This document shows, piece after piece, positions 10,373 to 22,530 of a stretch of DNA of 64,000 bases; within the stretch, counting starts at the first letter, position 1, and every line of letters starts with the position of its first letter. The stretch lies in contig OY821744.1 of the NCBI GenBank assembly GCA_963682055.1, forward strand, positions 26,202,967 to 26,266,966, given 5' to 3'. A program made the position numbers and the translations under genes. The notes below the pieces were generated by a model that did no database searches, had not been told where the DNA came from, and worked only from the letters and a program-made list of their open reading frames with translations. The DNA comes from Primula veris (lineage: Eukaryota > Streptophyta > Magnoliopsida > Ericales > Primulaceae).

Positions 10373-12782
10373 TGTGAGGAACGTTTTTTTTTTTTTTTTC
10401 TCTAATTAATGATAACAAAACTTTAATCTAAATTAATAAAAAATAGAGTTGTAATAAAAGTTGGATACGAATAAACATAATTCATTCTTTTCGTAAATAA
10501 CACAGTGAAATACATAACTTTATTTCAAACCAGAAAGTGGAAACTTTATTTGAAAATTATTTTACAAGTGTTTCTTTCATAAACAAGTCAAAAAAAACTT
10601 AATGTCCGCGCTCCTTGACCCCTGCTAGATTTGCTTCGTGACTACCGATATCTGAAACGAAATTATATAAGCAACTGGATGAGTATTTCCTTGAAAATAC
10701 TCAGTAGGACTACTAACTTAAAGAAACTATAATAAAGTATAATATGTGAGTACAAATTGTAACTGCATACAGCTTCCTGCAAAAAAGATGGTTAGACAAA
10801 TAGCGAGAAAAATATATAATCAATATGATGCATGTTCATAATTATTTTACCAATAGTGCATGTGTCATGTCCTTGAGCCCAAGTTGGTTGTGTAAGGTCT
10901 ATCCCATTACACGTGGTACCAAGTCATGCCCCACTCTAGACAGACCAAACATCGCGAAAAAGGTCATACCCCACTCTAGGTAGACACGTCACACCCCACT
11001 CCAGGTGGACATAGTTGCAGAAAAGTCATACCCCACTCTAGGTAGACAAGTCGTACCCCATCCCGGGTGGACAAAACCTCTCCCAAACCGGGAGGATCAA
11101 TGCAAATGTCATGCCATGATATATCAAATAAGCAAAACAAATTCCACTAAATTTCATATATGAATCGTTATATGCATTTGTTTAATAATAAAACATACCT
11201 CAAGTTCGATAATGTAACGCAAAAGGATATTAAGGCAATATTATAATAACTTTAAGGTTTCGAACCCACCTCTAACCCCTAACTGAGCTTGGCTATGTCC
11301 TTCGTCACACCCCGACTTACGCTTTTATTACCCACTAAATATAGTATTCTTTCTCTTTCTCTTTCTCTTTCTATATATAGTGTTTATATCTTATGATTAT
11401 AATACTTTAGCATAAAGAAACTTTGAAATCTTAATATAATATTATAATCTCTATATAAGGTTATAGGTTTTTTGAAGTATGATGAAGTGTGAGGGGGTGT
11501 AGGGGTATATATAGTGTTGGAAAAGTGACTATGTGTCTTGTGCATTAAATGTGCTGAAGTTTGTTTTCAGGACATCTGTCCACTAAAAGCTTCATATAGA
11601 ATTCGATATATGTCCAAATGGATCATGTGAAATATGTCTGAACCGACAAGAGAAAGATCTATAAGTTTCATGTTTTGTACAATTCCTAATTCGTAGGAGA
11701 AGTCGGTCTAAATTGTCCTACAAGGTGACACATATGCTGTTCTGGAAATTTCAGGACACCTGTTCACTAAAAGATTCATAGAGAATTCGATATCTGTCCA
11801 AATGGAGCATGTGATATATGTCTGAACCGACAAGAGAAATATATACAAGTTTCATGTTTTGTACAATTCCTAATTCGTAGGTTAAGTCGGTCTAAATTGT
11901 CCTACAAGGTGACACATATGCTGTTCTGGAAATTTCAGGACACCTGTTCACTAAAATAGTCACATAGAATTAGATATGTGTCCAAATAGAGAATGGGATA
12001 TATGTCTGAACCGACAAGAGAAATATCTACAAGTTTCATGTTTTGTACAATTCCTAATTCGTAGGTTAAGTAGGTATAAATTGTCCTACAAGGTGACACA
12101 TATGCTGTTCTGGAAATTTCAGGACACCTGTTCACTAAAATAGTCACAGAGAATTAGATATGTGTCCAAATATAGAATGGGATATATGTCTGAACCGACA
12201 AGAGAAATATCTACAAGTTTCATGTTTTGCACATTTTCTAATTCGTAATATAAGTCGGTCTAAATTGTCCTAGAAGGTGACACATATGCTGTTCTGGAAA
12301 TTTCAAGACACCTGTTCACTAAAATAGTCACAGAGAATTAGATATGTATCCAAATGGAACGTGGGATATATGTCTGAACCGACAAGAGAAATATCTACAA
12401 GTTTTATGTTTTGTATATTTCCTAATTCATAATAGAAGTCGGTCTAAATTGTCCTACAAGGTGACACATATGCTGTTCTGGAATGTTCTGATATCATGTT
12501 ACTAAAATAGCCACAAATATTCTCATACAAGTCCAAATTACTCAAATTTTATATATTTGGAAAGATAAAACATAGGTCTAGACTTTTCATTTATATCATA
12601 AGTTCAAATTATGATAAAATAGAATCCAAAATGGTAGATCAATCCCGCTTGTCTACTGTGTTCCTAACTATTTGAACTAAAGTACTTAAAAACTCATATT
12701 TACTATAATCGGAATCCAAATATAGTAAAATCTATATCTTATTTTAATCTAATATTAATTATAGAATTTTGAGTGTGTTACA
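10373..12782 (-). repeat. 5' LTR of the chromovirus (2410 bp)
   Basis: The right LTR is the 5' LTR because the element reads leftward. It is about 190 bp longer than its partner, explained by one extra 184-bp unit and a longer T run after TGTGAGGAACG. The boundary is supported by the adjoining primer site and the GAAAC target duplication. Confidence 0.95.
11569..12489 (-). repeat. 184-bp tandem repeats in the 5' LTR (5 units)
   Basis: Units begin at about 11569, 11753, 11937, 12121 and 12305, in the same family as those at 4601-5337. The third and fourth units are very alike, suggesting that one arose by recent unequal exchange or slippage. Confidence 0.9.
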
Positions 12783-12787
12783 GAAAC

Positions 12788-13639
12788 ACTACTAGAGAGA
12801 TAGCGACGCTATAAATCTCGCTAGCAGCGACAAAGATGATACGTCTTCGAATATTAAAAGGAGATAGTGATATTCGTGACGCAAGAGAGAACGATGTCGG
12901 ACGCAACAATCACGATGGTGACGAAGTCATGCTCGGGTGAAGCCGCGACGACGACGAAGAGGAGATGTAGTTTGGGATAGAGTATATAGCAATTGTTAAA
13001 AGTGAATCAGATTAGATTTGAAACTCTTTGTATATTTACTCTAAAATTTAAATAAGTTTATTAAAAAGAATGGAGACTTACAAATAGATATATACCAATT
13101 AACTTAATTATAAAAAAAAACTCACATATGTGTATTTCTTAACAATTAGGTAAAAATAACAAAAAATATAAAAAAAAAAATCAAAAAAATCGAAAGAATC
13201 GAAAAAAATATTAAAAAAACTGTACATAATATCAAACATGATTAGACATGACTGGACATGATTGGATAAAATTAAACATGATTAGACATACAATATTGAA
13301 CATGATCAGACATGATCAAACAGAATTAAAAATACATGATTGAACAGGATTTTTTTGTATAAAAAATGTATTTTTTAAAATTTTAGTTTTTTTTTATTTT
13401 ATTTTTATTTTTTGGATTTTTTAATGACACATGTATCTATTTGTAAATAAGTTGACAAAATATGTATTTTTTTATTAAAAAAATCATCAAAATTCAAAAC
13501 AAACAAATTTTTTATAAATAAATTTCTAAATATACATTAAATTGTCATTTTTCCTTAAAACTAAAAAAATGTATGGAAGCAATAATTCAAATTTTGTTTT
13601 GTTACAAAATGGTATAGCTCAAAATTCACACCGGGTGAA
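12788..13639. other. Intergenic DNA between chromovirus and proteasome gene
   Basis: 12788-12965 is a GC-richer stretch containing GCGACGACGACGAAGAGGAG-type sequence and continues the pre-insertion site. From 13030 the DNA is AT-rich with A and T runs. At about 13231-13345 there are imperfect short repeats of AAACATGATTAGACATGA. I see no gene. Confidence 0.5.
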
Positions 13640-13644
13640 TGGGC
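13640..13644 (+). promoter_or_regulatory. TGGGC motif upstream of the proteasome gene
   Basis: TGGGC lies about 140 bases upstream of the start codon. Plant proteasome genes are reported to carry TGGGC-core elements bound by stress-responsive NAC factors. A five-base match is weak evidence alone; it is recorded because of its position. Confidence 0.25.
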
Positions 13645-13781
13645 AAACCCCACTTAATTCAGAAACATAACCCGACCCATATTGGCTTTAGTTTTCTTGT
13701 TGAAAGGGAAACAAACAAACAAACAAACAAACATAATACCTTTTTTTGTTCTCACTCAGATCGCAAACACACACTCTAATT

Positions 13782-13971
13782 ATGAACGTAAGTACACATC
13801 TACTAATTTTTTGTTACCTGCACTCTAATCTCTATATATATATACATAAATGTGGAAATTTATAGAATTTGTATGTATATATATATATGCAGTTGGTTGA
13901 ATCAAATCCAGCTAATGATAACAACTTTCTCGTTTCTCAAACAGCGTCCGAGAGAACACTGTATTTTCCCA

Positions 13972-14022
<51 letters not shown>

Positions 14023-17000
14023 ATATGTATATAATTTATAAAGTGATTAACATTTAGGGTTATTGAAAAGTCTTTTGAGGGAAAGTTTGGTATACTAATT
14101 TAATGACTATAGATGATATTAATGGCAAAGTTTGCATTTTTTACTGGTCTTGAAGAGTTTATGTGATATACAATCCTTGAAATTTCTTAAGTAGTCGTGG
14201 AAATTTGGTAAAATTGTAGTGAATGTAATCTCGGGATTGTTGAGTGATGTTTTAATTTTAGAATTATTTTCAGGGTTAATAACTAGGTGGAATGTATAAT
14301 TACAAGAATTTGGAGTATCGTATATTTGTTTAGAATGGACTGATCGGATAGAGAAAACGCCTTTTTTTTTTGGAATTGCGTATTTTGTTGTGTGCTACTC
14401 CCGTCTTTTCGCTATTACTTGTTTTTTTTTTCTTCAGGAAAGATAGATGTAATATCTGTAATCATGTTGTGGGTATTTCTCCTAACCTAAATACAATGTT
14501 GATGCGTAAATTTGATAAGGGACTTGTTGTACCAAATATATAATCTTACCTACAGAAGTCTAGAATTTTTTGAAATTTGATAGTTGAAAAGTTGGCTGAT
14601 TCTATGTACCACTTGTTAGGAATATGATGCAGTGAACTTTGAGGAAAGATAATCTGCTTGAGTATAGATTAGTAATTTCTTAAATTTAGGAAGTTGACTC
14701 GATAAATCTTAACTCCATGTCAACTTTAGTCTGGTGTGTGTGTCTGTTTTATTGGCATGTTTATATTTCTGCTTGGGGACGAAATTTCCAACCTAAATTA
14801 TCTAGCTGAATGTGATGGTTGCAAGTTGGAAGGATTGTGTCAAGTTAAATCAACTACTACAATTTATCTTATGACATTACAATTTTTTTTTTTAATGTTA
14901 TGGATTATTGTCCTGGTAATCCAATTGGACTCGATGCATAAATCCGCAAGACAATTCTTCCGGAAACACTTTTGACAACCCATATCATTAATACAACCAT
15001 GATCAAACATACAATACAAGCTCCTAGGAACGAAGAAAAGCCTAAGAACCTAGTTTTTTTATTCATTGATTCTTTCATTATCCAGAGCTGAGGATTGTAT
15101 GAAATTGGTGATGTACTTAATTATCTAAAACTGTGAGATGTTGAGAAGGGGGTGCAAACATGTGTTAAGATTGTCTGCTATTCATGGGTGGCATGGGCCA
15201 TACTTTTTTGAAAATGTTGTCTACGGAAAAAAGAAAAGGATCAGACACTTTTTTTCTTGCAAATATAGATCAGAAATGAAATATGAGCGATGGTCATGCC
15301 AAAATTTCACGTTTTATCTGATTTTGTAAGTGTTAATCCTTGACCGCACATTATTTGCCGACTCTTTCTGTGTAGTTATCCATATGTGACGGGAACTTCT
15401 GTAGTTGGGATCAAATACAAGGATGGCGTTCTCATTGCTGCTGATATGGGAGGTAGATCCTCAATTTGTGTATGCTTTTTAGTTGTGAGGTTTCTTCCAG
15501 TAGACAAACCATCTTTCTGTATGTTTATTTATTTGGAAATTGGAATTTTATTAGGTATTCTCTTACTTTAATAAAATCTTCAATTTGCAGGTTCTTATGG
15601 ATCTACCATACGTTACAAAAGCGTTGAGAGAATTAAGCCAGTTGGTAAACACTCCCTACTTGGTGCAAGCGGAGAAATAAGTGACTTTCAGGAAATAATG
15701 CGTTACCTTGATGACCTGGTGTAAGCTTTAAATATTGCTGATTTTCCCTGTTAGTAAACATCATTGACAGTCTATCTGAATTACTTTTTAAATTATGATA
15801 TTCTAGTCGTAATATTATTCTCATTATAAATTCAACAGCTTAAAGGATGATATGTGGGATGATGGTAACTCTCTTGGACCTAAAGAAGTTCACAACTATT
15901 TGACTCGTGTGATGTATAACCGTCGCAACAAGTTCGACCCTTTTTGGAACTCACTCGTACTTGGAGGTGTGAAGAATGGGCAAAAATATCTTGGAACGGT
16001 AATTAGTGCACTCTTATTTTCCTTATCTTTTGCTATGCCGGATACTAGTACTTTAATCTGATAATAAAATAAAATAAATGTGAAGGTTAGTATGATTGGT
16101 GTTCATTTTGAAGACAATCATGTTGCAACTGGATATGGAAATCACCTCGCAAGGCCAATTCTCCGTGATGAATGGCATGAGAATTTGAGTTTTAAAGATG
16201 GGGTTAGACTACTAGAGAAATGTATGCGTGTGCTTCTATACCGTGACAGATCAGCTGTCAACAAGCTTCAGGTCCTCTCTCTCTCGGAAGGCATCTTTTT
16301 AATTACTATCTTGATCTGTCAAATAACGTTATATTTTTTCATATGCCCTTCGTTATGTATTTGGTTTGTTTACATGGTATAGTGGCGATGGAGCAGGAAT
16401 GCTCTCAATTTTCATCGCTACCAAAACAATATTTTGACACGATCAAATTGTTTAGGTTATAAGCAAAATGTTTGAGTCGTCACGCAGATCTGTAAAAGTG
16501 CTATGAGGTTTTTAATGAGTTAAATGTATGGAAGTGATTTGTGACGAGTAATAAATGATTCTCTAGTTGCTCCTGTTTACGACCATTATTTGTGAATCTC
16601 TTAGTTGTGGTGACTTTGGCCTAAAACCTTATATGTCATGTCTGCTTGCCTTTTGGTCCATCATCGTAGTTTAAAATTTAAATTGGTTTTGCGTCTAAAA
16701 AGTTCCCCACAAATTTTCTTATTTTGCATCTGAAACTTTGAAGGAGCAAAAATTGGAAGTCATATGTAAGGTTTCCATTTCCTCTGTGACATGGTTTTCT
16801 CATAGTAATATTTTCCGTTTTTAATATTAAGTTGAGCCATGGTTCTTTTAACACCCAAAGTTCTGTTGCATGTGAGAGGTAAATTGCAGATCACTTTTTT
16901 GGTGATTGGTGCAAATTAAGACCAGTTAATTATTCAAGAATCCATGGCAACTTTGCTGCTTTAGCTTTTCAGTCAAGTCCCTACATTTATACATATATTT

Positions 17001-17213
17001 TAAATCAGTATAGAGATTTACTCCCGAAGTTGTATAAATTTTAATTGAAAGAATTGACCCTCATCCTGATGATGATGTTTGTATGCCTGGAAAATGCAGA
17101 TTGCAAAGCTAACGGAAGAGGGTGTAACTATTTCTCAGCCCTATGCATTGAAGACTAACTGGAACTACTCTGCTTTTAAGAACCCAACTGTTGGTGCCGA
17201 AGGTTCTTGGTAG
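13782..17213 (+). CDS. PBG1: 20S proteasome beta-7 subunit (PBG1-like), 7 exons
   Basis: Exons: 13782-13787, 13893-13960, 15376-15452, 15591-15720, 15839-15998, 16086-16271 and 17100-17213. All junctions are GT-AG and in phase, giving 246 residues, the usual plant length. Diagnostic stretches are YVTGTSVVGIKYKDGVLIAA, LLGASGEISDFQEIMRYLDD, NYLTRVMYNRRNKFDPFWN and GNHLARPILRDEWHE, ending in GAEGSW. Beta-7 is a non-catalytic structural subunit of the inner ring of the 20S core in cytosol and nucleus. The first coding exon is only ATGAAC, followed by GTAAGT. Exon 2 then supplies the pro-segment up to SERTL, which joins YPYVTG. The last intron is 828 bp. An AAAC tetranucleotide run lies in the presumed 5' UTR near 13710. 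Family assignment is firm; the tiny first exon is inferred from frame and splice sites. Confidence 0.93.
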
Positions 17214-19089
17214 TGTGCTCATGTATGCTTACTTTTGTAATATATTTTTGGAAGTTTATTAGTTGTCGAATATCGAGTTTGATGCATCTTAATCTTGAAC
17301 AAGTTTCTTGTGAGGAATATGATTCGCCCTATAATGGCGCACTATTATGGTTCATTTGGATTTTTATACTCTGATATGCTTAAATTTTACTCCTACATTT
17401 GTTAACATGGATCACAAGATATTTTTTCCTTACTTTGAATGTGAAAATCAAAAGTTTTGTTTTCAAACATATTGGTTTGAGCTTGAAATTAGCATCAAAA
17501 TGACAGAAAACATATGCTATTAGGGAGTTGTCTGGTAGTACTGCACCCCTGTATGGAATTTGGTTCCGTGTTGGAACGATTATAGTTCAGCTAAGTTTAT
17601 TCTGATTATGCATTTTCTTCTGTATGATACTGAAAGGGGCAAAAACTAGTATTTCACATACAATTTGTTCCTAAATACAAATATGTACAATGTTTTCAAT
17701 CACTAGTTACCATTGTTTTAAAAAACGCGCTATATTGCGCTATGGTTTGCGAAATAGCGTTCAGCAGTACATAATCCGAAGTTCCAAACCATAGTACAAT
17801 AAAAGCTTATTCATATGGAGAACGATTAATATGATCTCACCATTGTTCTTCTATTAGTATACTTTCATGTTAGAGATCAATAATTGAGTACATTAAACAA
17901 TCTGAACATGCAGGTTGAGTATAGGAATCTCTATGAGCTTGAATGACAATAAATATATAGAACTGGGAAGATGACTATACTATGAGCTTGTTTGGTAGCA
18001 TCGACACCTTATTTCCGGCTTATAAGACGTGTTGAACTTCATCGGTAGCTTCAATAAGCCAGATGATATGCTTAAAAGCTGGGGAGAAACACCTCATATG
18101 TTGTTAACAATAGGCACTCCAATCTAATTAGACTACAAACTATTTATGGGTGCTTTCTATTAATTTGTCAAATTATTTTCTTTTACTGTTCCCAACTGGT
18201 AGAAGTAGAACACCCAATTTATTCTACCTTAGCGAACTCGCAAGTTGAAGCAAATTACAGAAAATCATATATTTAAATAATTATAACTTCCTAAAAAATT
18301 TGATGAAAAGAAAAATTAAATCATAGGCTGTGCAAGGATGGATCTTCAGTGACGAAAGAAACAAACAAGACGAAAGGATCTTAACTAGAGATCCCTTTCC
18401 AGTTCTGAAATGCCAATACAAGAAAGGACCTTAACAAACAAGAATTGTTTTCCCTTCTGGTCAACAATAGGTGAAAGAAGCTTATTACGACACATACAAA
18501 AATCCTAGAAATCGTATGATAGAGAAGCACATTTTTTATTTATTTCAAACGAGATGTAGAGAACAATGTAGTTCAAGAAGTGCAAGTCCTAGAAACATAT
18601 TCTTCAAATCATCTGACTATTTGAAACACATTACATATATACAAAATACAACTACTTATACGACCTCATTCAGTCATCTCTGCTTAATGCTTATGTATTC
18701 ATCGGTTTGAGAAAAATATTGAAATTAAAAGCGAAATTAATAAAACTAAAAACAAAAGTAATCAGAATCACAAAGGAGAAGTACTAACATTCAATGTCCA
18801 TATTTCTCCTCATGAATGGATTATATCGACAACTCTGCTCAACTTCAAATGAGTTCATCTTGGAAGAACCTGCAAAACTATTTCAACATGCAATGTTTTT
18901 TTCTCAAAGATATCGTAGTACATACGACAAAGTGAAGGTTAACTATGCAGAAGTGATAACACTGTCGTTGCTACGACGTCTCATCAGACATCTTCCCAGC
19001 AGTGTCATCTCTCCTGCGTAGTAAGCCTTTCTTTGCAACTTTCTCTTGCTAGCAAAATACCGGTTAAACTTCTTTCTTTATGTTCCTGC

Positions 19090-19123
<34 letters not shown>

Positions 19124-19133
19124 ATATATACTA
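17214..19133. other. Intergenic DNA downstream of the proteasome gene
   Basis: The first few hundred bases are probably the 3' UTR. No further gene is recognised; open frames at 18471-18710 and 18794-19021 resemble nothing I know. Near 17980 is GAGCTTGTTTGGTAGC, and a similar inverted string occurs near 19985, possibly ends of small hAT-type elements. A TA microsatellite ends the stretch (19091-19130). Confidence 0.45.
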
Positions 19134-19428
19134 CTATACCCCAGGGCCCACGTGTTGCGTGTGCGGCGCGTAATGCAATAAAAATATAGAAAATATGTAT
19201 AATTATGATATAAATACGTGGATAATACAAAAAAAAACATGGTTTAAGATTTAAAAGAATATTTGGTTGTTAAAAAGTGATAAATGATTTTATTAGTTTT
19301 TACTTTTTATATTTTTATGGGAGTATGATATTATTGTAATTAATATAAAGGTTTATAGATATTTTTTAAAAAAAATTGATTAAATTGATCAGTCTTATTT
19401 TACTTGTACTCAATTATTATAATAAAAT

Positions 19429-19430
<2 letters not shown>
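19134..19430 (-). mobile_element. Helitron-like mini-element, copy 1
   Basis: Related to the copies at 30110 and 43505. Read on the minus strand it begins TCATTTTATTATAATAATTGAG and ends with an ACGCG...CACGT imperfect hairpin, followed by 16 bases to the border. It lies between A and T within TA tracts, as Helitrons do, with no target duplication. Its final four bases are ATAG instead of CTAG, so this end is mutated. It has no coding capacity. Confidence 0.6.
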
Positions 19431-19459
<29 letters not shown>

Positions 19460-20559
19460 TGAGGATGGTCATTGGATTCTTGCTCATGTATAACCAAAAG
19501 CATTTGATTTGACACTTTCAAGTTGGTACGAGTGGTTAAGATTTTAATAGTCTGAAAAGTTACAAGTGGATAACAGATGCACTCCTATTTTGTCAAACAC
19601 CTGTATATGCATGAATCCAAAACGTATAATTTCATTGTATGTCATGTATGAACGTCACTAGATCACACGTCACTTAGATCACTATTGAGTAAATGATTTC
19701 TTTTTTGTTATTGTAATGCTTTGACTATTGATGATTATGAAAAGTATTACTAACCCCATATTTTATGATGTCTAATTTCTGTTTCCTATATTTTGAAAGA
19801 GGTCTAATTTCCATTTGAAGATTATGTTGCTGACGAATTATGCAGTGCAAAAAAACCAGAAAAGCTAATAAGCTTCTTTTTTGAAAGGCAGAAAAGCTAA
19901 GCTTGTATGCTGGTAAAACGAACGCAGTTCAGATATCGACCAAAATTTGATAAATTAAACAGAGCTTATAAGCTGCGACCAAACAACTCTAAATTAACTT
20001 GCGAAGCAAACTATTTATGTATTTTCTCAATTTTAATAAGTCCTCACTGTATCTTTTAAATTTTACATGGGCTTGGAGTATCCGCACCGGCTACCTCAAC
20101 TATTTCCTCAAACCTAACACATTTTTTATCTTTTAAGTAACCGTTTACATTTACACAAAATTCCAGCTTACTTATTAATTTTTTTATAATAACCCTACAT
20201 TATTTCTTTTTACTTGTTTATTATCATTTAATAATCATAACAATATTACAACCACAAAAATATGGACCCCATGATAGATTATTACTATTATATTAATGTA
20301 GGGAATCAGGTACATTCCTTATATATAAGAGGAATTTTGTGTTTTCTTAAATTTAGGAAATTTAAAGGGATGCATGTCACTTTTTATACCATAATCATCA
20401 AATTTTAAAGAAAAATATGTTTTGAGGAATGTCATTCCCAAAGTTTACAGTGAGAATGTTGAAAATTATTTGAACTTTGCTTTTGCTTAGGCAGGAGAAG
20501 GGATGGCATTGCTCGCTATAACTGTACAAGACAAATGTGATCAGCCTAGGGGGAGATTA
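19431..20559. other. Intergenic DNA
   Basis: AT-rich DNA with no recognisable gene, starting with a TA microsatellite that flanks the Helitron-like element. The part from about 20560 onward belongs to the PPR duplication. Confidence 0.45.
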
Positions 20560-22315
20560 TGACTGCAAAACCGAGACTTTGCAAACTAACAAATTGGAAA
20601 ACCAAGCCAATATTTTCATAACATACAAAATAAGAGTTCTCCATACAAAACTATGCTCTCGCTTAACTATAGTTTGGTAGATAAAAGCTAAATTTTCAAA
20701 TGCTCACTTGTCAATTTTGAAAGCCTAAATCTACTCTTTTGTTGTGTTTCATACAAATGAATCCATATGATCACAGATAACATAACTGACTTTGTACCTG
20801 ATTATTCAGCCCAACTCTTGCGGTTCTTCTCAAGTTTAATTATTAACTTCTTGTAACCTTGATCATCTACAAGCTTCTCCCCTCGGAACTTCTTCAACAA
20901 ATTCTTTGCATCACCATACCCGTGACTTTGAAACATCATATCTAAAACTGTCTCAAATGTGATAAAATCTGCATTTCTCCGGTTTTTGCCCATTTCCCAC
21001 AAAAGGTTCAAGGCCTCGTCAACTTCTCCAACAATCGATAATGAGTTGACGAGCGAGTTATACGACTTATCACTTGGAACAAAACCCTTATTCTTCATCT
21101 CATCAAACAAGTCCCTCGCATTTTTAGTTCTTCCTTGGGCACAAAGACCATGTACTAAATAATCGTAAGAAAATGAATTAGGAAGGCACTTGTACACCAC
21201 ACCCATCTGATTAAATATTCTCAACGCATCATTTAGGTGCAGCGAAAGAACGTATCCTTTTATCATAGAGTTTAACGAAAAAATATCGGGTTCTACTCCG
21301 TCGTCCACCATCTGCTTAAAAAGGCATCTAATAGTCTCCATATACATATGATTAACATATGTATTATAACCCTGACTCAAAAACGCGGCGAAAAGGAGAT
21401 TATAAGTTCTTAAAGAAGGCCTATAGTTCTCATCCTTACGATCCCTCATGTAGGTAAACACATTAACAGCCTTTGTCAGTTTCCGAACTTGAGTAAAGAA
21501 ATAGATAATCGTATTGAATAATGCCTCGGAACCAATGTCCGGAGTAGCAAGCACATCATTTACAATTTCATCCATCTCTTCGTACATTTTTGCAGCTCCG
21601 AGTTTTTTAATTATAATGTGATACGTATTCACGTCATGCTTAAACCTACGATTTTCAGAAGCCCATTTGAAAAGTTCAAAACATACGAGAGAATCTTCAA
21701 CGAGGGCTATCACATTATGCAACTCAACAGGAGTGAATCTCGGCGGGAGCATTGATTGGACCCGCTTAAGTTTCGATTCATTAACAACGGGTTTCGTAGC
21801 AATTTTCAACCTTTTATTGGTTCGCTGCCTAACGGATTTGGGTGGGGGTTTCGAGTAAGTATGATAAAGCGAAAAATGTTTGTTTCTTCGTACAAAATCA
21901 CTAAACTTAACTATCTTTCGTTTGCTAGTAAAAGGACTCGAATTACGACAAGGCATAGAATAATAACGGTCAAAGCTTTTACAAAAGAAAGACCTTTTGG
22001 AAGTTAACGAAAGACAACAAACGACGGGATTAATCACTAATGAAAAATAACCCACATGGGTATTTGTAGCTGAGATAATCCGGGTGAGAGTCAACATATT
22101 CATAACATTTAAGGGGCGACCAAAAAAGTCTAGTTATGCAAAAAAGTTGAGTAACTAGAGTGAGAGTAAATAGAAAACGGGGGTTAATAATCGGATTAGG
22201 ATAGCATATTAATAATTGGACTCAATCTAACCCTATTTTGCAATTAATTTAAAATTAAAAAAAAAACTGTTTTTTTTTCTATTAAGCTATATGTTTGTGA
22301 GGCATTAACACAAAC
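20560..22315 (-). repeat. Duplicated segment carrying the PPR gene (copy A)
   Basis: This stretch, including flanks on both sides of the coding region, matches 26730-28485 in the same orientation. Shared outer strings include AAATTGGAAAACCAAGCCAA on the 3' side and AAGCTATATGTTTGTGAGGC on the 5' side. The duplication therefore included promoter and terminator and was DNA-based. Confidence 0.85.
20802..22103 (-). CDS. PPR protein, probably mitochondrial
   Basis: A single-exon frame encodes 433 residues. Residues 1-110 are rich in Ser, Arg and Lys with few acids, as in an organelle targeting peptide. About seven P-class pentatricopeptide motifs follow between roughly 157 and 412. Typical stretches are SLRTYNLLFAAFLSQG (230-245), PDIFSLNSMIKGYVLSLHLN (272-291), NSFSYDYLVHGLCAQGRTKN (309-328) and SDKSYNSLVNSLSIVGEVDE (344-363). 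PPR proteins bind organellar RNA and act in processing, editing or translation. No E, DYW or SMR domain follows the last motif. The general style recalls Arabidopsis mitochondrial PPR proteins such as those at At3g25210/At2g27800, but I cannot confirm orthology. The RNA target is unknown. A decayed duplicate lies 6 kb downstream. Confidence 0.88.
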   Translation of the reverse strand: MNMLTLTRIISATNTHVGYFSLVINPVVCCLSLTSKRSFFCKSFDRYYSMPCRNSSPFTSKRKIVKFSDFVRRNKHFSLYHTYSKPPPKSVRQRTNKRLKIATKPVVNESKLKRVQSMLPPRFTPVELHNVIALVEDSLVCFELFKWASENRRFKHDVNTYHIIIKKLGAAKMYEEMDEIVNDVLATPDIGSEALFNTIIYFFTQVRKLTKAVNVFTYMRDRKDENYRPSLRTYNLLFAAFLSQGYNTYVNHMYMETIRCLFKQMVDDGVEPDIFSLNSMIKGYVLSLHLNDALRIFNQMGVVYKCLPNSFSYDYLVHGLCAQGRTKNARDLFDEMKNKGFVPSDKSYNSLVNSLSIVGEVDEALNLLWEMGKNRRNADFITFETVLDMMFQSHGYGDAKNLLKKFRGEKLVDDQGYKKLIIKLEKNRKSWAE

Positions 22316-22530
22316 AGTTGGTATGCACTAAATGAAAACAAAGCCTAAATATTTGGTACCGGGGAATATATACATATTTAAGTAATATGTATGTATATAT
22401 ATATAGAGAGAGAGAGAGAGCTAAAAACTAACACGAAAACTAGGCGGGAATTATTGCAAGAGGATAAGCTGTTTTTTATTTCCTTTTGATAATCGTAGGA
22501 AGTTTTTATTTTTATTTTTACTTTTAAATA
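22316..22530. other. AT-rich spacer with GA microsatellite
   Basis: A TA tract and a GA run (about 22390-22420) precede the transposon relic. There is no gene. Confidence 0.5.

Larger units (their letters stand above)
3411..12782 (-). mobile_element. Complete Ty3/gypsy chromovirus (Tekay/Del-like)
   Basis: This LTR retrotransposon reads on the minus strand. It has terminal repeats beginning TGTGAGGAACG and ending TGTGTTACA, a GAAAC duplication on both sides (3406-3410 and 12783-12787), a primer site complementary to the tRNA-iMet 3' end, a polypurine tract, gag, and a pol whose protease, reverse transcriptase, RNase H, integrase and C-terminal chromodomain-like region follow in that order. 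Integrase after RNase H defines Ty3/gypsy. The chromodomain-like tail and LTRs over 2 kb point to the Tekay/Del branch of chromoviruses. The LTRs differ by roughly a dozen substitutions in their first 1.15 kb by eye, so the insertion is fairly young but not brand new. A gag-pol frame break and a damaged zinc knuckle suggest this copy may not be autonomous. Confidence 0.95.

Noticed and set aside
13852..14057. Two overlapping small open frames
   Set aside because: One is only proteasome exon 2 read on into TA/CT microsatellite intron DNA; the other is an out-of-frame shadow.
17980..19992. Possible 2-kb hAT element bounded by GAGCTTGTTTGGTAGC-like ends
   Set aside because: The ends match only loosely, no 8-bp duplication was seen, and the Helitron-like element and TA tracts lie inside. 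Two separate small relics are as likely.
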